Source of the DNA: Longimicrobiales bacterium
Lineage (GTDB): Bacteria > Gemmatimonadota > Gemmatimonadetes > Longimicrobiales > Gaopeijiaceae
NCBI GenBank assembly: GCA_028822645.1
Contig: JAPKDG010000006.1
Span: 1-64,000 of the forward strand
Length of the DNA: 64,000 nt
Direction of reading: 5' to 3'
The position numbers and the translations under genes were made by a program. Below are positions 8,219 through 16,283 of the stretch, one piece after another (position 1 is the stretch's first letter; the number at the start of each line of letters is the position of its first letter). The notes under the pieces were generated by a model. It saw nothing but the letters and a program-made list of their open reading frames with translations, was not told where the DNA came from and searched no databases.

Positions 8219-9007
8219 ATGAGCAAACATTTACGGCACCCCTTAGGTCGAGCTGTACTGGTTCTACTGGGCGCCTATGTGTTGATAGAATTTGGGATCG
8301 CTTACCTGCCCCCACTATTTGGCATTCCCAGTGGGCCGGTGCCTGATACGGTACTCTTCCAATATTTGGGCACAGTCGTGGTAGGTATTTTAATATGGGT
8401 CAGTGACAACGAAACTCGGTGGAGCGAATTCAAAGCGCCTTTGCACAAGGTGATGGTAGAACCAGAAAAGAAAAGAGCCAGGCTTGCCCTAGCGGTGATC
8501 ATTCCAGCCCTGGTGGGCCTGATGACCTTCAACCAGGTCAAGCCTTCTATGGCTGCCCCAGCGACTTTACGGTCAATTCACCCTGCCCCTCCAGGACAGA
8601 TTGATTTCAAAGGAGAGACAATGGAACTCGCTGGCCTGGAAAACCCACTTCGGGCCACTGGGTCCATGGAAGAGCATTACGAATCGGGAAGAGAAATATA
8701 CGTTAAAAATTGTATGGCCTGTCATGGTGATGGGTTGGCTGGACGGGGACACTATGCCTTGGGTTTTAATCCTGGTCCAGCGAGTTTTCAAGATGTTGGT
8801 ACCATTGCTCAGCTGACTGAAAGTTATGTTTTTTGGAGAGTTGCCAAGGGAGGACCCGGCCTTCCAAACGAGGGTGCGCCATGGAACTCAGCGATGCCTT
8901 CTTGGGAAGACTTTTTGACTGAAGAGGAAATATGGTCTGTTATTATTTTTATGTATGAACAGGCGGGCCATGAACCTCGTACCTGGGAGGAAGAAGGGGA
9001 ACATTGA
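8219..9007 (+). CDS. Membrane-anchored monohaem cytochrome c
   Basis: 262-residue protein with three hydrophobic segments in the first ~110 residues (8-30, 42-60, 82-100), then a periplasmic cytochrome c domain with CMACH near 165-169 and a distal Met candidate in SAMPSWEDF. The N-terminal membrane module plus a single haem suggests it docks on a membrane complex, possibly the bd-like protein. A ribosome-binding site (AGAGGAT) precedes the ATG. The stop codon overlaps the start of the next gene (TGATG). Confidence 0.83.
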   Translation: MSKHLRHPLGRAVLVLLGAYVLIEFGIAYLPPLFGIPSGPVPDTVLFQYLGTVVVGILIWVSDNETRWSEFKAPLHKVMVEPEKKRARLALAVIIPALVGLMTFNQVKPSMAAPATLRSIHPAPPGQIDFKGETMELAGLENPLRATGSMEEHYESGREIYVKNCMACHGDGLAGRGHYALGFNPGPASFQDVGTIAQLTESYVFWRVAKGGPGLPNEGAPWNSAMPSWEDFLTEEEIWSVIIFMYEQAGHEPRTWEEEGEH

Positions 9008-10557
9008 TGGATACAATTAGAATCATGCTCTTAGTCCTAACTGTCATGACTATCCCGTTGAGGCTTGATGCTCTACAGGAAGATGATTTAGGGAAAGTTA
9101 CCTATGACCGATGGTGCTCTGAGTGTCACGGGGTAGATGGCAGCGGTAATGGGTCGGCAGCGGGATTCATGTTACCGCGGCCTAGGAATTTCACTCTAGC
9201 GCAATACCAGATCCGTACTACTGCTAGTGGGGACCTTCCCACTGATCAGAACATGTTGGATGCGATCAATAATGGTGCCCCAGGTACGGCAATGCCAGCG
9301 TGGGACGATCTTTTGTCGGAGCCTGAAAAACAAGCTCTTGTGCAATACCTTAAGACATTTTCTAGGTTTTTCCCCGACGACGAGGTCCCCCAGTCGCTGG
9401 ATTTTGGGGGTTCCACCCGTACATCTGAAGAAGTGGTAGCTGAAGGTAGGCGTCAATATGAAGCGATAGAGTGTTGGAAGTGTCATGGTGATCAAGGCCG
9501 CGGTGATGGGGAGTCATCGCCGACGCTGGTTGATGATACTGGTTTTCCTGCAGCAGCAGCGGACCTGACTGAGAATTGGTTTTTCAATGGGGGAGATGAC
9601 GTCGAAGATATTTACAGGGCAATTCGTACTGGCTTGGATGGAACTCCAATGCCGAATTTTTCTGATGTGCTGGATGCTGGCGTCATAACCGAGGAAGAGC
9701 TTTGGGCTGTGGCGCACTATGTCAGAAGCCTTTCTCCTGAAGAGGTCCCTGGGATTTCCGAAGTTGTGCAGGCTAGATTGATCGAAGATCTAGACGTGCC
9801 CCGCTCTGTAGCTGATGAGATCTGGAACGAAACTGAAGGCGTGTATATTCCTTTAGTCGGTCAAATCATTGTCCAACCACGTTGGTTCAATCCCCGCGTA
9901 GACGGAGTCTGGGTTAAGGCTTTTCACAACGGGGAAGACATTAGTGTCATGGTGAGGTGGAGTGATCCGAACAATAGTCCTGACCAAGCATGGTCAGACT
10001 GGAAATCGCAAGTGGTGACAACAATGGAGCCTAAAGAGGGTGGTGATACGGGAATAGGTGCGTCTCCGGATCAATTAGTTGTTCAATTTCCTATGCAAAT
10101 GCCAGAGGGTATGGAACGTCCATATTTTCTGAAAGGGGATAGCCGTCGACCTGTCTATTTGTGGGAATGGAAAAGTGATAGACAAACCGCCCTGGAAGGG
10201 GAGGCCCGTGGTGTAGGGACCGAAAGTTTCCAAGCCGAGGGCCAAGACCTTAGTGTGGAAGGAGTCCACAAAGATGGACAGTGGCAGGTTGTATTTACAC
10301 GACCCCTACTGACTGAAGATGAAAATGATTTAGATTTCATTACAGGTGAAGCAATCCCGATGAGCTTTTTTGCTTGGGATGGCGATAATGGCGAATCAGG
10401 CAATCAAGGAGCTTTAAGTTCTTGGTATTTTTTAATGTTGGAAGAAGCAACACCTACAGCTGTGTATGTGGCACCGCCGTTAGCTATGCTGTTGGCCGGT
10501 GCTTTAGGTCTGTTGATGGTCAGGAACGCTCAAAAACGTGAGAAGGAAAATATTTAG
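9007..10557 (+). CDS. Dihaem cytochrome c fused to an ethylbenzene dehydrogenase-like haem-binding domain
   Basis: 516 residues: signal peptide (1-23), a cytochrome c domain with CSECH at 37-41 and distal Met in GTAMPAWDD, a second with CWKCH near 156-160 and Met in GTPMPNF. A beta-rich domain follows from about 280 to 470, resembling the haem b-binding gamma subunit (EB_dh family) of ethylbenzene and DMSO dehydrogenases. A C-terminal transmembrane anchor ends the protein (about 483-503, then KREKEN). ATG at 9007 overlaps the preceding stop. Three possible haems in one anchored polypeptide suggest a relay between a membrane quinol-oxidising unit and soluble cytochromes or the cox oxidase. No molybdopterin partner subunit is encoded nearby. 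Confidence 0.78.
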   Translation: MDTIRIMLLVLTVMTIPLRLDALQEDDLGKVTYDRWCSECHGVDGSGNGSAAGFMLPRPRNFTLAQYQIRTTASGDLPTDQNMLDAINNGAPGTAMPAWDDLLSEPEKQALVQYLKTFSRFFPDDEVPQSLDFGGSTRTSEEVVAEGRRQYEAIECWKCHGDQGRGDGESSPTLVDDTGFPAAAADLTENWFFNGGDDVEDIYRAIRTGLDGTPMPNFSDVLDAGVITEEELWAVAHYVRSLSPEEVPGISEVVQARLIEDLDVPRSVADEIWNETEGVYIPLVGQIIVQPRWFNPRVDGVWVKAFHNGEDISVMVRWSDPNNSPDQAWSDWKSQVVTTMEPKEGGDTGIGASPDQLVVQFPMQMPEGMERPYFLKGDSRRPVYLWEWKSDRQTALEGEARGVGTESFQAEGQDLSVEGVHKDGQWQVVFTRPLLTEDENDLDFITGEAIPMSFFAWDGDNGESGNQGALSSWYFLMLEEATPTAVYVAPPLAMLLAGALGLLMVRNAQKREKENI

Positions 10558-10601
10558 CAGGTAAACGAGAAAACCTAAACGCTGATTAAAGCGGAGGAAT
10601 T

Positions 10602-11471
10602 ATGTTAGTTCTAAAGAAAATTGAAAAGTTGGCAGCTTTTACACTTGTTGGTAGTCTGTTAATGGTTGGTTGTGGAGGAGCAGACAGCTCTGATAGTGCG
10701 GGATCCTCTTCCGCCGCCTCAGAAGCTACAGCTATGGAGAATCCTGTGGATCCTTCTACAGCTGGTAATATTGTTGGTTCAGTAGCCTTCGAAGGTAGCG
10801 CTCCTGCGATGGATGCTATTGATATGAGTGGAGAATCAGTGTGTGCGAACAAGCACTCGGGCACTCCTATGGTTCAAACCGTGGTTGTGAACGACAACGG
10901 TACGCTTAGCAATGTGTTCGTCTATGTAAAAGAGGGTAGTGCAATTGACGGCATGCAATTTCCAACCCCATCAGCAGCACTGCTAGATCAGGATGGATGT
11001 GTATATAGTCCCCATGTGATGGGAGTGATGGTTGATCAGGAAATCACAATTCGTAACAGTGACGGGCTACTGCACAACATTAACGCAACACCGACTGAGC
11101 AGCGTGGCTTTAACAGCAGCCAGCCGGTCACGATGGAGACATCACAGGATTTTGGTACGCCAGAAGTGATGATTCCACTTAGGTGTGACGTCCACGGGTG
11201 GATGACTGCTTATATAGGAGTACTAACCCACCCTTACCACAGCGTATCGGACGGTAGTGGTGATTTTAGCCTTTCTACTCTCCCCGAGGGAGACTATGTA
11301 GTAGAGGCATGGCACGAGCAGTATGGAACACAGAGTCAAACGGTCACGGTTACTGCAGGTGGGACTGCAGATGTTACCTTCACTTTTAGTGCTGACATGG
11401 CCAATGCGGTAGTTCCAATGGGAACACCAGTAGATCTTCATGATCATTCCTTAGTTACGGACCAGCAATAG
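10602..11471 (+). CDS. Lipoprotein with a CDVHGWM motif and carboxypeptidase regulatory-like domain
   Basis: 289-residue lipoprotein: signal peptide with lipobox LMVGC, acylated Cys24, then a Ser/Ala-rich linker. The body is beta-rich. A segment RCDVHGWMTAYIGV (Cys, His and Met spaced as in a type 1 copper loop) is followed by a carboxypeptidase regulatory-like beta sandwich (GDFSLSTLPEGDYVVEAWHEQYG). Such proteins are often annotated as plastocyanin- or cupredoxin-like; copper binding is not proven. A strong GGAGG precedes the ATG. It sits between the cytochromes c and coxB, so it may carry electrons or copper to the oxidase. Confidence 0.75.
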   Translation: MLVLKKIEKLAAFTLVGSLLMVGCGGADSSDSAGSSSAASEATAMENPVDPSTAGNIVGSVAFEGSAPAMDAIDMSGESVCANKHSGTPMVQTVVVNDNGTLSNVFVYVKEGSAIDGMQFPTPSAALLDQDGCVYSPHVMGVMVDQEITIRNSDGLLHNINATPTEQRGFNSSQPVTMETSQDFGTPEVMIPLRCDVHGWMTAYIGVLTHPYHSVSDGSGDFSLSTLPEGDYVVEAWHEQYGTQSQTVTVTAGGTADVTFTFSADMANAVVPMGTPVDLHDHSLVTDQQ

Positions 11472-11531
11472 GATCATTGGTCGACACGCTACAAGGTTAC
11501 TGTACAAACCTAAAAGGGAGAGGATGCTGGG

Positions 11532-12215
11532 ATGAATTTGTCGTGGATTATGCCGGAGAGCGTTTCTACGTTTGGACCGGCTTTAGATAACCTCTATTAC
11601 GTAATTCTTGTGATAACAGGAATAGTATTTGTCGTGACCGAGGTCGTGCTTGTGTATTTCATGATCAAGTACAGACATAAAGAAGGCAGAAAAGCTACTT
11701 ATATAGAAGGAAGTAGCAAGGCTGAATGGATATGGACTTCGGCAACAGCAGTCATAGTTATGGCCCTTGCCATTTATTCCAAAGGTATCTGGGACGAAAT
11801 TCGTCATCCAGATATGTTTCCCGAAAACGCTTACGAACTAAACGTTACGGCGAAACAATATGAATGGAACGCCGCCTATGCTGGGCCAGATGGGCAATTG
11901 GGGACTTCGGACGATATCATGTCTAGAAACCAAGTCCATGTTCCAGTAGATCAGCCTGTCATTGTGAATCTTCAGTCGGAAGATGTTATCCATTCTTTTT
12001 TCTTGCCGCAATTGAGGGTTAAGCATGACGTTGTCCCAGGACGGGTTTGGCCAATTTGGTTCGAAGCTACACAAACGGGCGAATTTCCTCTCGCGTGTGC
12101 AGAACTTTGTGGTCTGGGGCATTACCGGATGGGAGGCACATTAATTGTCCATTCAAAAGAAGATTTTGACAGCTGGCTTTCCGAGATGCAGATCGAAGCG
12201 GAGGACGACGAATGA
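11532..12215 (+). CDS. coxB: Cytochrome c oxidase subunit II
   Basis: 227 residues: two transmembrane helices (about 22-45 and 70-88) and a periplasmic cupredoxin domain. The CuA motif CAELCGLGHYRM lies near 189-200, with the upstream histidine in EDVIHSFFLPQL. It accepts electrons from cytochrome c and passes them to subunit I. An insertion GPDGQLGTSDD sits in the cupredoxin domain between the aromatic region (QYEWNAAY) and the remaining strands. There is no fused cytochrome c domain, so a separate donor is needed. The stop overlaps the coxA start (ATGA). Confidence 0.96.
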   Translation: MNLSWIMPESVSTFGPALDNLYYVILVITGIVFVVTEVVLVYFMIKYRHKEGRKATYIEGSSKAEWIWTSATAVIVMALAIYSKGIWDEIRHPDMFPENAYELNVTAKQYEWNAAYAGPDGQLGTSDDIMSRNQVHVPVDQPVIVNLQSEDVIHSFFLPQLRVKHDVVPGRVWPIWFEATQTGEFPLACAELCGLGHYRMGGTLIVHSKEDFDSWLSEMQIEAEDDE

Positions 12216-13990
12216 GCAGTGCGATACCTGTGGGTGACAGCCACTCAGAAGACCACCACGACTTAGGTTTTATTAGGACCTATATCTTTTCTACTGATCA
12301 TAAAATGATCGCTAAGCAGTTTCTTGTTACTTCACTCCTATTTCTTGCCTTGGGTGGAATGCTTGCTGCTATGATTAGGTGGCAACTTGGATTTCCCGGG
12401 CAGCCCCTGCCCTTCAACCTCGGAGCTATCTTACCAGACACTATGGCCCCAGGGGGCATAATACTTCCTGAGTTCTATAACTCACTAGTAACTATGCACG
12501 CTACCTTCATGGTGTTTTTTGCATTGATGCCTCTTATGGCAGGTGTATTTGGAAACTTGTTGATTCCATTGCAAATCGGGGCTGATGATATGGCCTTTCC
12601 TCGAATCAACATGTTGTCCTTTTGGATCACACCAGTGGCGGGTGCAATTATGTTGGCCAGTTTTTTCGTCGAAGGTGGTGCGGCGGGGGCTGGCTGGACG
12701 TCTTATGCACCCTTAAGTACGTCTGGTGAATGGACTGGGGTATATTTGGGTCAAATTCTTTGGCTGGTTAGCCTTATAGTCTTGGGCTTCTCCTCTATTA
12801 CGGGAGCACTTAATTATGTGACTACTGTTATAGCAATGCGTGCTCCAGGGATGACTTGGTTTCGGATACCACTAGCCACTTGGTCTTTGTTTGTTACTGC
12901 GTGGTTGCTACTGCTGGCCATTCCAATATTGACGGGTGGATTAATTCTTCTGCTTCTTGACCAAACAATTGGGACGGCTTTCTTTCGGCCAGAAGGGAGC
13001 GGAGAACCGCTAATGTGGCAACATATTTTTTGGTTCTTCGGCCATCCTGAAGTGTATATCCTTATCCTCCCAGCCATGGGATTTGTCTCCGAAGTCATCG
13101 CGAATAGATCTAGAAAGCCTGTATTCGGATACCATTCTATGGTAGTCGCTATTGTCGCTATTGCGTTTTTGGGTTGGGTTGTCTGGGGACACCATATGTT
13201 CCAAAGTGGAATGAATCCATTCCTAGGAATGAGCTTCATGGCGACCACAGTTGTGATTGCAGTACCATCAGCGATTAAAACGTTTAACTGGATAGGCACT
13301 TTGTGGAAGGGGGATATACATTTTGACACCCCTCTCTTACATGCGGTTTCATTCGTTGCTCTTTTTGTGATAGGTGGATTGTCCGGCATCTTTCTCGCGT
13401 CAGCTCCAGTAGATATTTATCTCCACGATACTTATTTCATTGTTGCACACCTGCACTATGTATTAGTAGGGGGTAGTTTATTCGGAATTTTTGCAGGTAT
13501 CACATTTTGGTACCCAAAAATGTTCGGAAGGATGATGAATGAAACTCTAGGAAAACTACACTGGGGCGTGTCGTTCATCGCCTATAATCTAGCATTTTTT
13601 CCGATGCACAACTTGGGGGTCCAAGGGATGATGCGTCGGATTTATGACCCCAATCAATACGAATTTCTGCAGAGTCTGCAATCCACCAACACATTTATTT
13701 CTAAAAGCGTTTTTGTCTTTGTATCAGTCCAGGTACTTTTTGCTATCAATTTCTTCTGGAGTATGAGAAAGGGTAAAAAAGCAGGCGACAATCCTTGGGA
13801 TTCAAATGGCCTTGAATGGGCCTGTCCCTCCCCTCCTCCGCATGGCAATTTTGCAGAAATACCTATAGTACATAGAGGGCCTTATGAATATAGTTATCCA
13901 GGGAGAGAACAAGATTTCTGGCCGCAAAACGAAGCGCCTGTTGAGAGCTTTGGTGCAAGTACAAAACCCGAACACAAGCCCGGAGAGTAA
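12212..13990 (+). CDS. coxA: Cytochrome c oxidase subunit I
   Basis: 592-residue haem-copper oxidase subunit I. It has about 12 transmembrane helices, the low-spin haem ligand in TMHATFMVFF, the CuB and cross-linked Tyr motif FGHPEVYILILPAMG (with the D-channel glutamate of A1-type oxidases), CuB histidines in VWGHHMF, and the haem ligands in HDTYFIVAHLHYVL. It reduces oxygen to water and pumps protons. A hydrophilic C-terminal tail of about 60 residues (SPPPHGNFAEIPIVHRGPYEY) is common in oxidases partnered with alternative complex III. ATG overlaps the coxB stop. No haem A synthase, Sco or CtaG gene is in the window. Confidence 0.97.
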   Translation: MSSAIPVGDSHSEDHHDLGFIRTYIFSTDHKMIAKQFLVTSLLFLALGGMLAAMIRWQLGFPGQPLPFNLGAILPDTMAPGGIILPEFYNSLVTMHATFMVFFALMPLMAGVFGNLLIPLQIGADDMAFPRINMLSFWITPVAGAIMLASFFVEGGAAGAGWTSYAPLSTSGEWTGVYLGQILWLVSLIVLGFSSITGALNYVTTVIAMRAPGMTWFRIPLATWSLFVTAWLLLLAIPILTGGLILLLLDQTIGTAFFRPEGSGEPLMWQHIFWFFGHPEVYILILPAMGFVSEVIANRSRKPVFGYHSMVVAIVAIAFLGWVVWGHHMFQSGMNPFLGMSFMATTVVIAVPSAIKTFNWIGTLWKGDIHFDTPLLHAVSFVALFVIGGLSGIFLASAPVDIYLHDTYFIVAHLHYVLVGGSLFGIFAGITFWYPKMFGRMMNETLGKLHWGVSFIAYNLAFFPMHNLGVQGMMRRIYDPNQYEFLQSLQSTNTFISKSVFVFVSVQVLFAINFFWSMRKGKKAGDNPWDSNGLEWACPSPPPHGNFAEIPIVHRGPYEYSYPGREQDFWPQNEAPVESFGASTKPEHKPGE

Positions 13991-13992
13991 CT

Positions 13993-14619
13993 ATGAGTGA
14001 CGCTGTATTGGCTACTATAGACCGCACTCCGGAGCCGGGTATGGGGGTGTTTAATAAAAAACTTGGCATGTGGGTGTTTTTGTTGAGTGAGGTGATGTTT
14101 TTCACTTCCCTCATTGGCTCATATATCATTTTGCGTTATGCCCATCCAGATCATTTTGCTGCACCAGGAGAGTTACTCAATGTAAATTTGACGGCGGCAA
14201 ATACGTTTCTTTTGATTTGTTCTTCTGTTAGCATGGTGAAGGCTTTTGCTGCTATCCAACAGGGAGACTTAAAAGGATTACAGAGGTGGTTGTTGGTGAC
14301 CATACTGATGGGTACCGCCTTCGTTAGCGTGCAAGCTTATGAGTATATAATGCTTAGTCACGAAGGTTTTCTTCCCGGCCTGGCAGATTATACCGCACAT
14401 GCTGGAGGTCCATTATACGGTGCGACTTTTTATGTCATGACAGGCTTCCATGGTGCTCACGTTAGCCTGGGTGTTTTAGCTCTGATCTTTGTTTATATCC
14501 GGGCGCTGAGAGGGGAATATACCGTTGCGGATCACGAAGGAGTGGAAGTAATAGGGCTGTATTGGCATTTTGTCGATCTGGTTTGGATCATTCTCTTCAC
14601 CATCGTATACCTCATATAG
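13993..14619 (+). CDS. coxC: Cytochrome c oxidase subunit III
   Basis: 208 residues with five hydrophobic helices, matching the shorter five-helix bacterial subunit III. Characteristic motifs are GMWVFLLSEVMFFTSLIGSY near the start, FYVMTGFHGAHVSLGV and the terminal YWHFVDLVWIILFTIVYL. It stabilises subunit I and proton uptake. It starts two bases after the coxA stop. Confidence 0.95.
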   Translation: MSDAVLATIDRTPEPGMGVFNKKLGMWVFLLSEVMFFTSLIGSYIILRYAHPDHFAAPGELLNVNLTAANTFLLICSSVSMVKAFAAIQQGDLKGLQRWLLVTILMGTAFVSVQAYEYIMLSHEGFLPGLADYTAHAGGPLYGATFYVMTGFHGAHVSLGVLALIFVYIRALRGEYTVADHEGVEVIGLYWHFVDLVWIILFTIVYLI

Positions 14620-14637
14620 ACACAAAGAGAAGAAATT

Positions 14638-14958
14638 ATGAAAAACTCTGAAAATGGCACCTCTGACAACCGGATGAATTTCCTGGGTTGGAAGGTAGAT
14701 ATTTATATCGGTATTTGGGTGATTCTCCTTCTACTCACTCTGGGCGAGGTGATTCTTGCTTTCTTGCCTTTTCCTAAAATGGCTCTTGCTCTGGGCTTGA
14801 TTGCTATGGCTGTGTATAAGGCTGCATTGGTTGGTTGGTATTATATGCACCTGCGCTACGAACCGAGGAATCTTTGGATCCTAGCTATTTGCCCGCTTCC
14901 CTTAGCGTTTATTTTGGTTCTTGCAGTGATGACGGAATTTGGATGGCTAGTTGGATAG
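14638..14958 (+). CDS. Cytochrome c oxidase subunit IV (prokaryotic caa3/COX4 type)
   Basis: 106 residues with three transmembrane helices (about 23-43, 48-66, 75-98). The pattern ALGLIAMAVYKAALVGWYYMHLRYE is diagnostic of the small prokaryotic subunit IV family (KA..V..YYMHL). It lies 18 bases after coxC and completes the oxidase core operon. Confidence 0.9.
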   Translation: MKNSENGTSDNRMNFLGWKVDIYIGIWVILLLLTLGEVILAFLPFPKMALALGLIAMAVYKAALVGWYYMHLRYEPRNLWILAICPLPLAFILVLAVMTEFGWLVG

Positions 14959-15023
14959 TGACGGGATTGCCTGGAGTGAGGTCAGCATCATAAATATTTA
15001 TAGATTCAGATAGAGAGCTGATT

Positions 15024-15161
15024 TTGGAAGAACAGTCGGGGCTCAGATTAGGACTATTTTTTGCTGGGGCGTTAATGGCAGCCGTTCCGGTTAGTGTGGG
15101 AATAGGCTTTGCAATTTTTTTGGTGCGAGAGTTCTGGAAAGAACATCAATCCAGAGACTAA
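15024..15161 (+). CDS. Small single-helix membrane protein after the cox operon
   Basis: A 45-codon frame with a TTG start at 15024 and stop TAA at 15159-15161, too short for routine calling. The product begins LEEQSGLRLGLFFAGA, has one strong hydrophobic helix (residues 7-35) and ends in the charged tail REFWKEHQSRD. AGAGAG lies about 7 bases upstream of the TTG. Many oxidase operons end in such one-helix subunits or assembly factors, and position 65 bases after subunit IV supports that reading. No family could be assigned. Confidence 0.5.
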   Translation: MEEQSGLRLGLFFAGALMAAVPVSVGIGFAIFLVREFWKEHQSRD

Positions 15162-15199
15162 AACTTGGCGGTTCTCTCAGGTTCATTGAGTCATCAGGA

Positions 15200-15421
15200 C
15201 TATTGATTTGATCGCCCGAGGAACCGATTCAAATGAATTAAATAGTAAAGCATTCCGCAACCCAATATTACAAAGAGAATTCCTAGCATCACAGAGTTGG
15301 TTTCGGCGTTTGTAGTGAATCGAACTATTTCGTAAATGCCAAATCCCCAACAAAATAGAATGCTGGAAGCAATAAGTACTCTGTGAAAATTCATTAATGA
15401 CAACATTTCTGGCTCCGGCAT
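15200..15421 (-). CDS. Two-helix membrane protein of unknown function
   Basis: 73-residue protein, ATG at 15421, with two hydrophobic helices (about 14-34 and 42-62), a short polar N-terminus and a basic tail (HLNRFLGRSNQ). It is transcribed towards the cox operon and lies 42 bases after the Trm112-like gene on the same strand, so the two may be co-transcribed. I do not recognise the family. Confidence 0.55.
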   Translation of the reverse strand: MPEPEMLSLMNFHRVLIASSILFCWGFGIYEIVRFTTNAETNSVMLGILFVILGCGMLYYLIHLNRFLGRSNQ

Positions 15422-15463
15422 TTTGTGTAAAAATGTGAATCGAACGGGTATGACATGTTGATC

Positions 15464-15721
15464 CTAAGGTAGGTCTCCAAGGCTGATGGATTCATCAATC
15501 AACATGACGGGTATGTCTTCGAGGACTGGATAGACTACTGAACCGTCTTGGGTAACAAGGCCCTCTAGGAGGGGTTCATTGACAGCAACCCCTTTCTTGT
15601 TAGTGAGGGTCCCGGCTAAGACTGCGGAGTTGATTTGAGATAGGATTTCCCTGCTGGCTTGGGATAGAGGTTGGCGGCTTTGTGGGCAAACCAGAATTTT
15701 TAGTAATTCTTTATCTACCAT
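15464..15721 (-). CDS. Trm112/UPF0434-family small protein
   Basis: 85 residues with the family N-terminus KELLKILVCPQSRQPL and the late strand DGSVVYPVLEDIPVML, both typical of Trm112-like proteins. Eukaryotic and archaeal Trm112 activate methyltransferases, and bacterial homologues are small partners of unclear target. Only one of the usual zinc cysteines is present (CPQS instead of CPxC), as in many bacterial UPF0434 members, so zinc binding is unlikely. ATG at 15721. Confidence 0.83.
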   Translation of the reverse strand: MVDKELLKILVCPQSRQPLSQASREILSQINSAVLAGTLTNKKGVAVNEPLLEGLVTQDGSVVYPVLEDIPVMLIDESISLGDLP

Positions 15722-15821
15722 GTGTCGTTCCAGGTTAAAAATGCTAGATTGTCTCTAGGGAGCAAACTCTTTTCTAGAGTGAAAAACTACTGAAATTGGA
15801 GCTGAGAGCAACCCAAATCCT

Positions 15822-16283
15822 ATGAAGGCAGCTCACTGGGTATTATTGGTTTTGTTTATCGCTGGATCAGGTCTTGGTGCTGCAAGAAGACCTGAGGCCG
15901 CCGAGAGCTATATCTCGATTCGGGCTGGCACAGCATTGGTGATCCTTGGAAATGACACAGTTAATGCTGAAGTCGCCAGAACCTCTCAGGAGCGCAGTAA
16001 GGGGCTCATGGACAGAAGAGAGGTACCCGACGGTACTGGTATGCTGTTTGTGTTTGAAAGAGAAGCCAATAGGGCATTTTGGATGGAGGACACTCTGGTG
16101 AGTTTAGATATAGCTTTTTTGGATTCCAGCATGAACATCATAGATATTCAACAAATGGATTCAGGATCCAGCGAGATCTATGACAGTGCTGCTCCTGCTA
16201 AATTTGCTCTGGAAGTGCGGAAAGGTTGGCTTGAGGAGCATTGTATTACTGTGGGTTTAAGGGCCGAGATTATCTTCCTTTGA
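15822..16283 (+). CDS. DUF192 family exported protein
   Basis: 153 residues: N-terminal signal sequence (WVLLVLFIAGSGLGAA) and a DUF192 beta-barrel domain from about residue 40, with typical motifs EVARTSQERSKGLMDR, GMLFVFE, FWMEDTLVSLDIAFLD and FALEVRKGW. The family's biochemical role is not established. Its 3' end overlaps the 3' end of the convergent aminotransferase gene by 14 bases. Confidence 0.88.
   Translation: MKAAHWVLLVLFIAGSGLGAARRPEAAESYISIRAGTALVILGNDTVNAEVARTSQERSKGLMDRREVPDGTGMLFVFEREANRAFWMEDTLVSLDIAFLDSSMNIIDIQQMDSGSSEIYDSAAPAKFALEVRKGWLEEHCITVGLRAEIIFL

Noticed and set aside
5527-10557. Nitrite oxidoreductase or ethylbenzene dehydrogenase complex
   Set aside because: Only a haem-binding gamma-like domain is present; no molybdopterin alpha or Fe-S beta subunit lies in this cluster.
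12814-13389. 191-codon frame on the - strand over coxA
   Set aside because: Antisense shadow of the haem-copper oxidase gene, which has all catalytic motifs.
15422-15463. tRNA-like T-arm (AATCGAAC on the + strand)
   Set aside because: The intergenic space is only 42 bases and no acceptor stem or anticodon arm can be formed.
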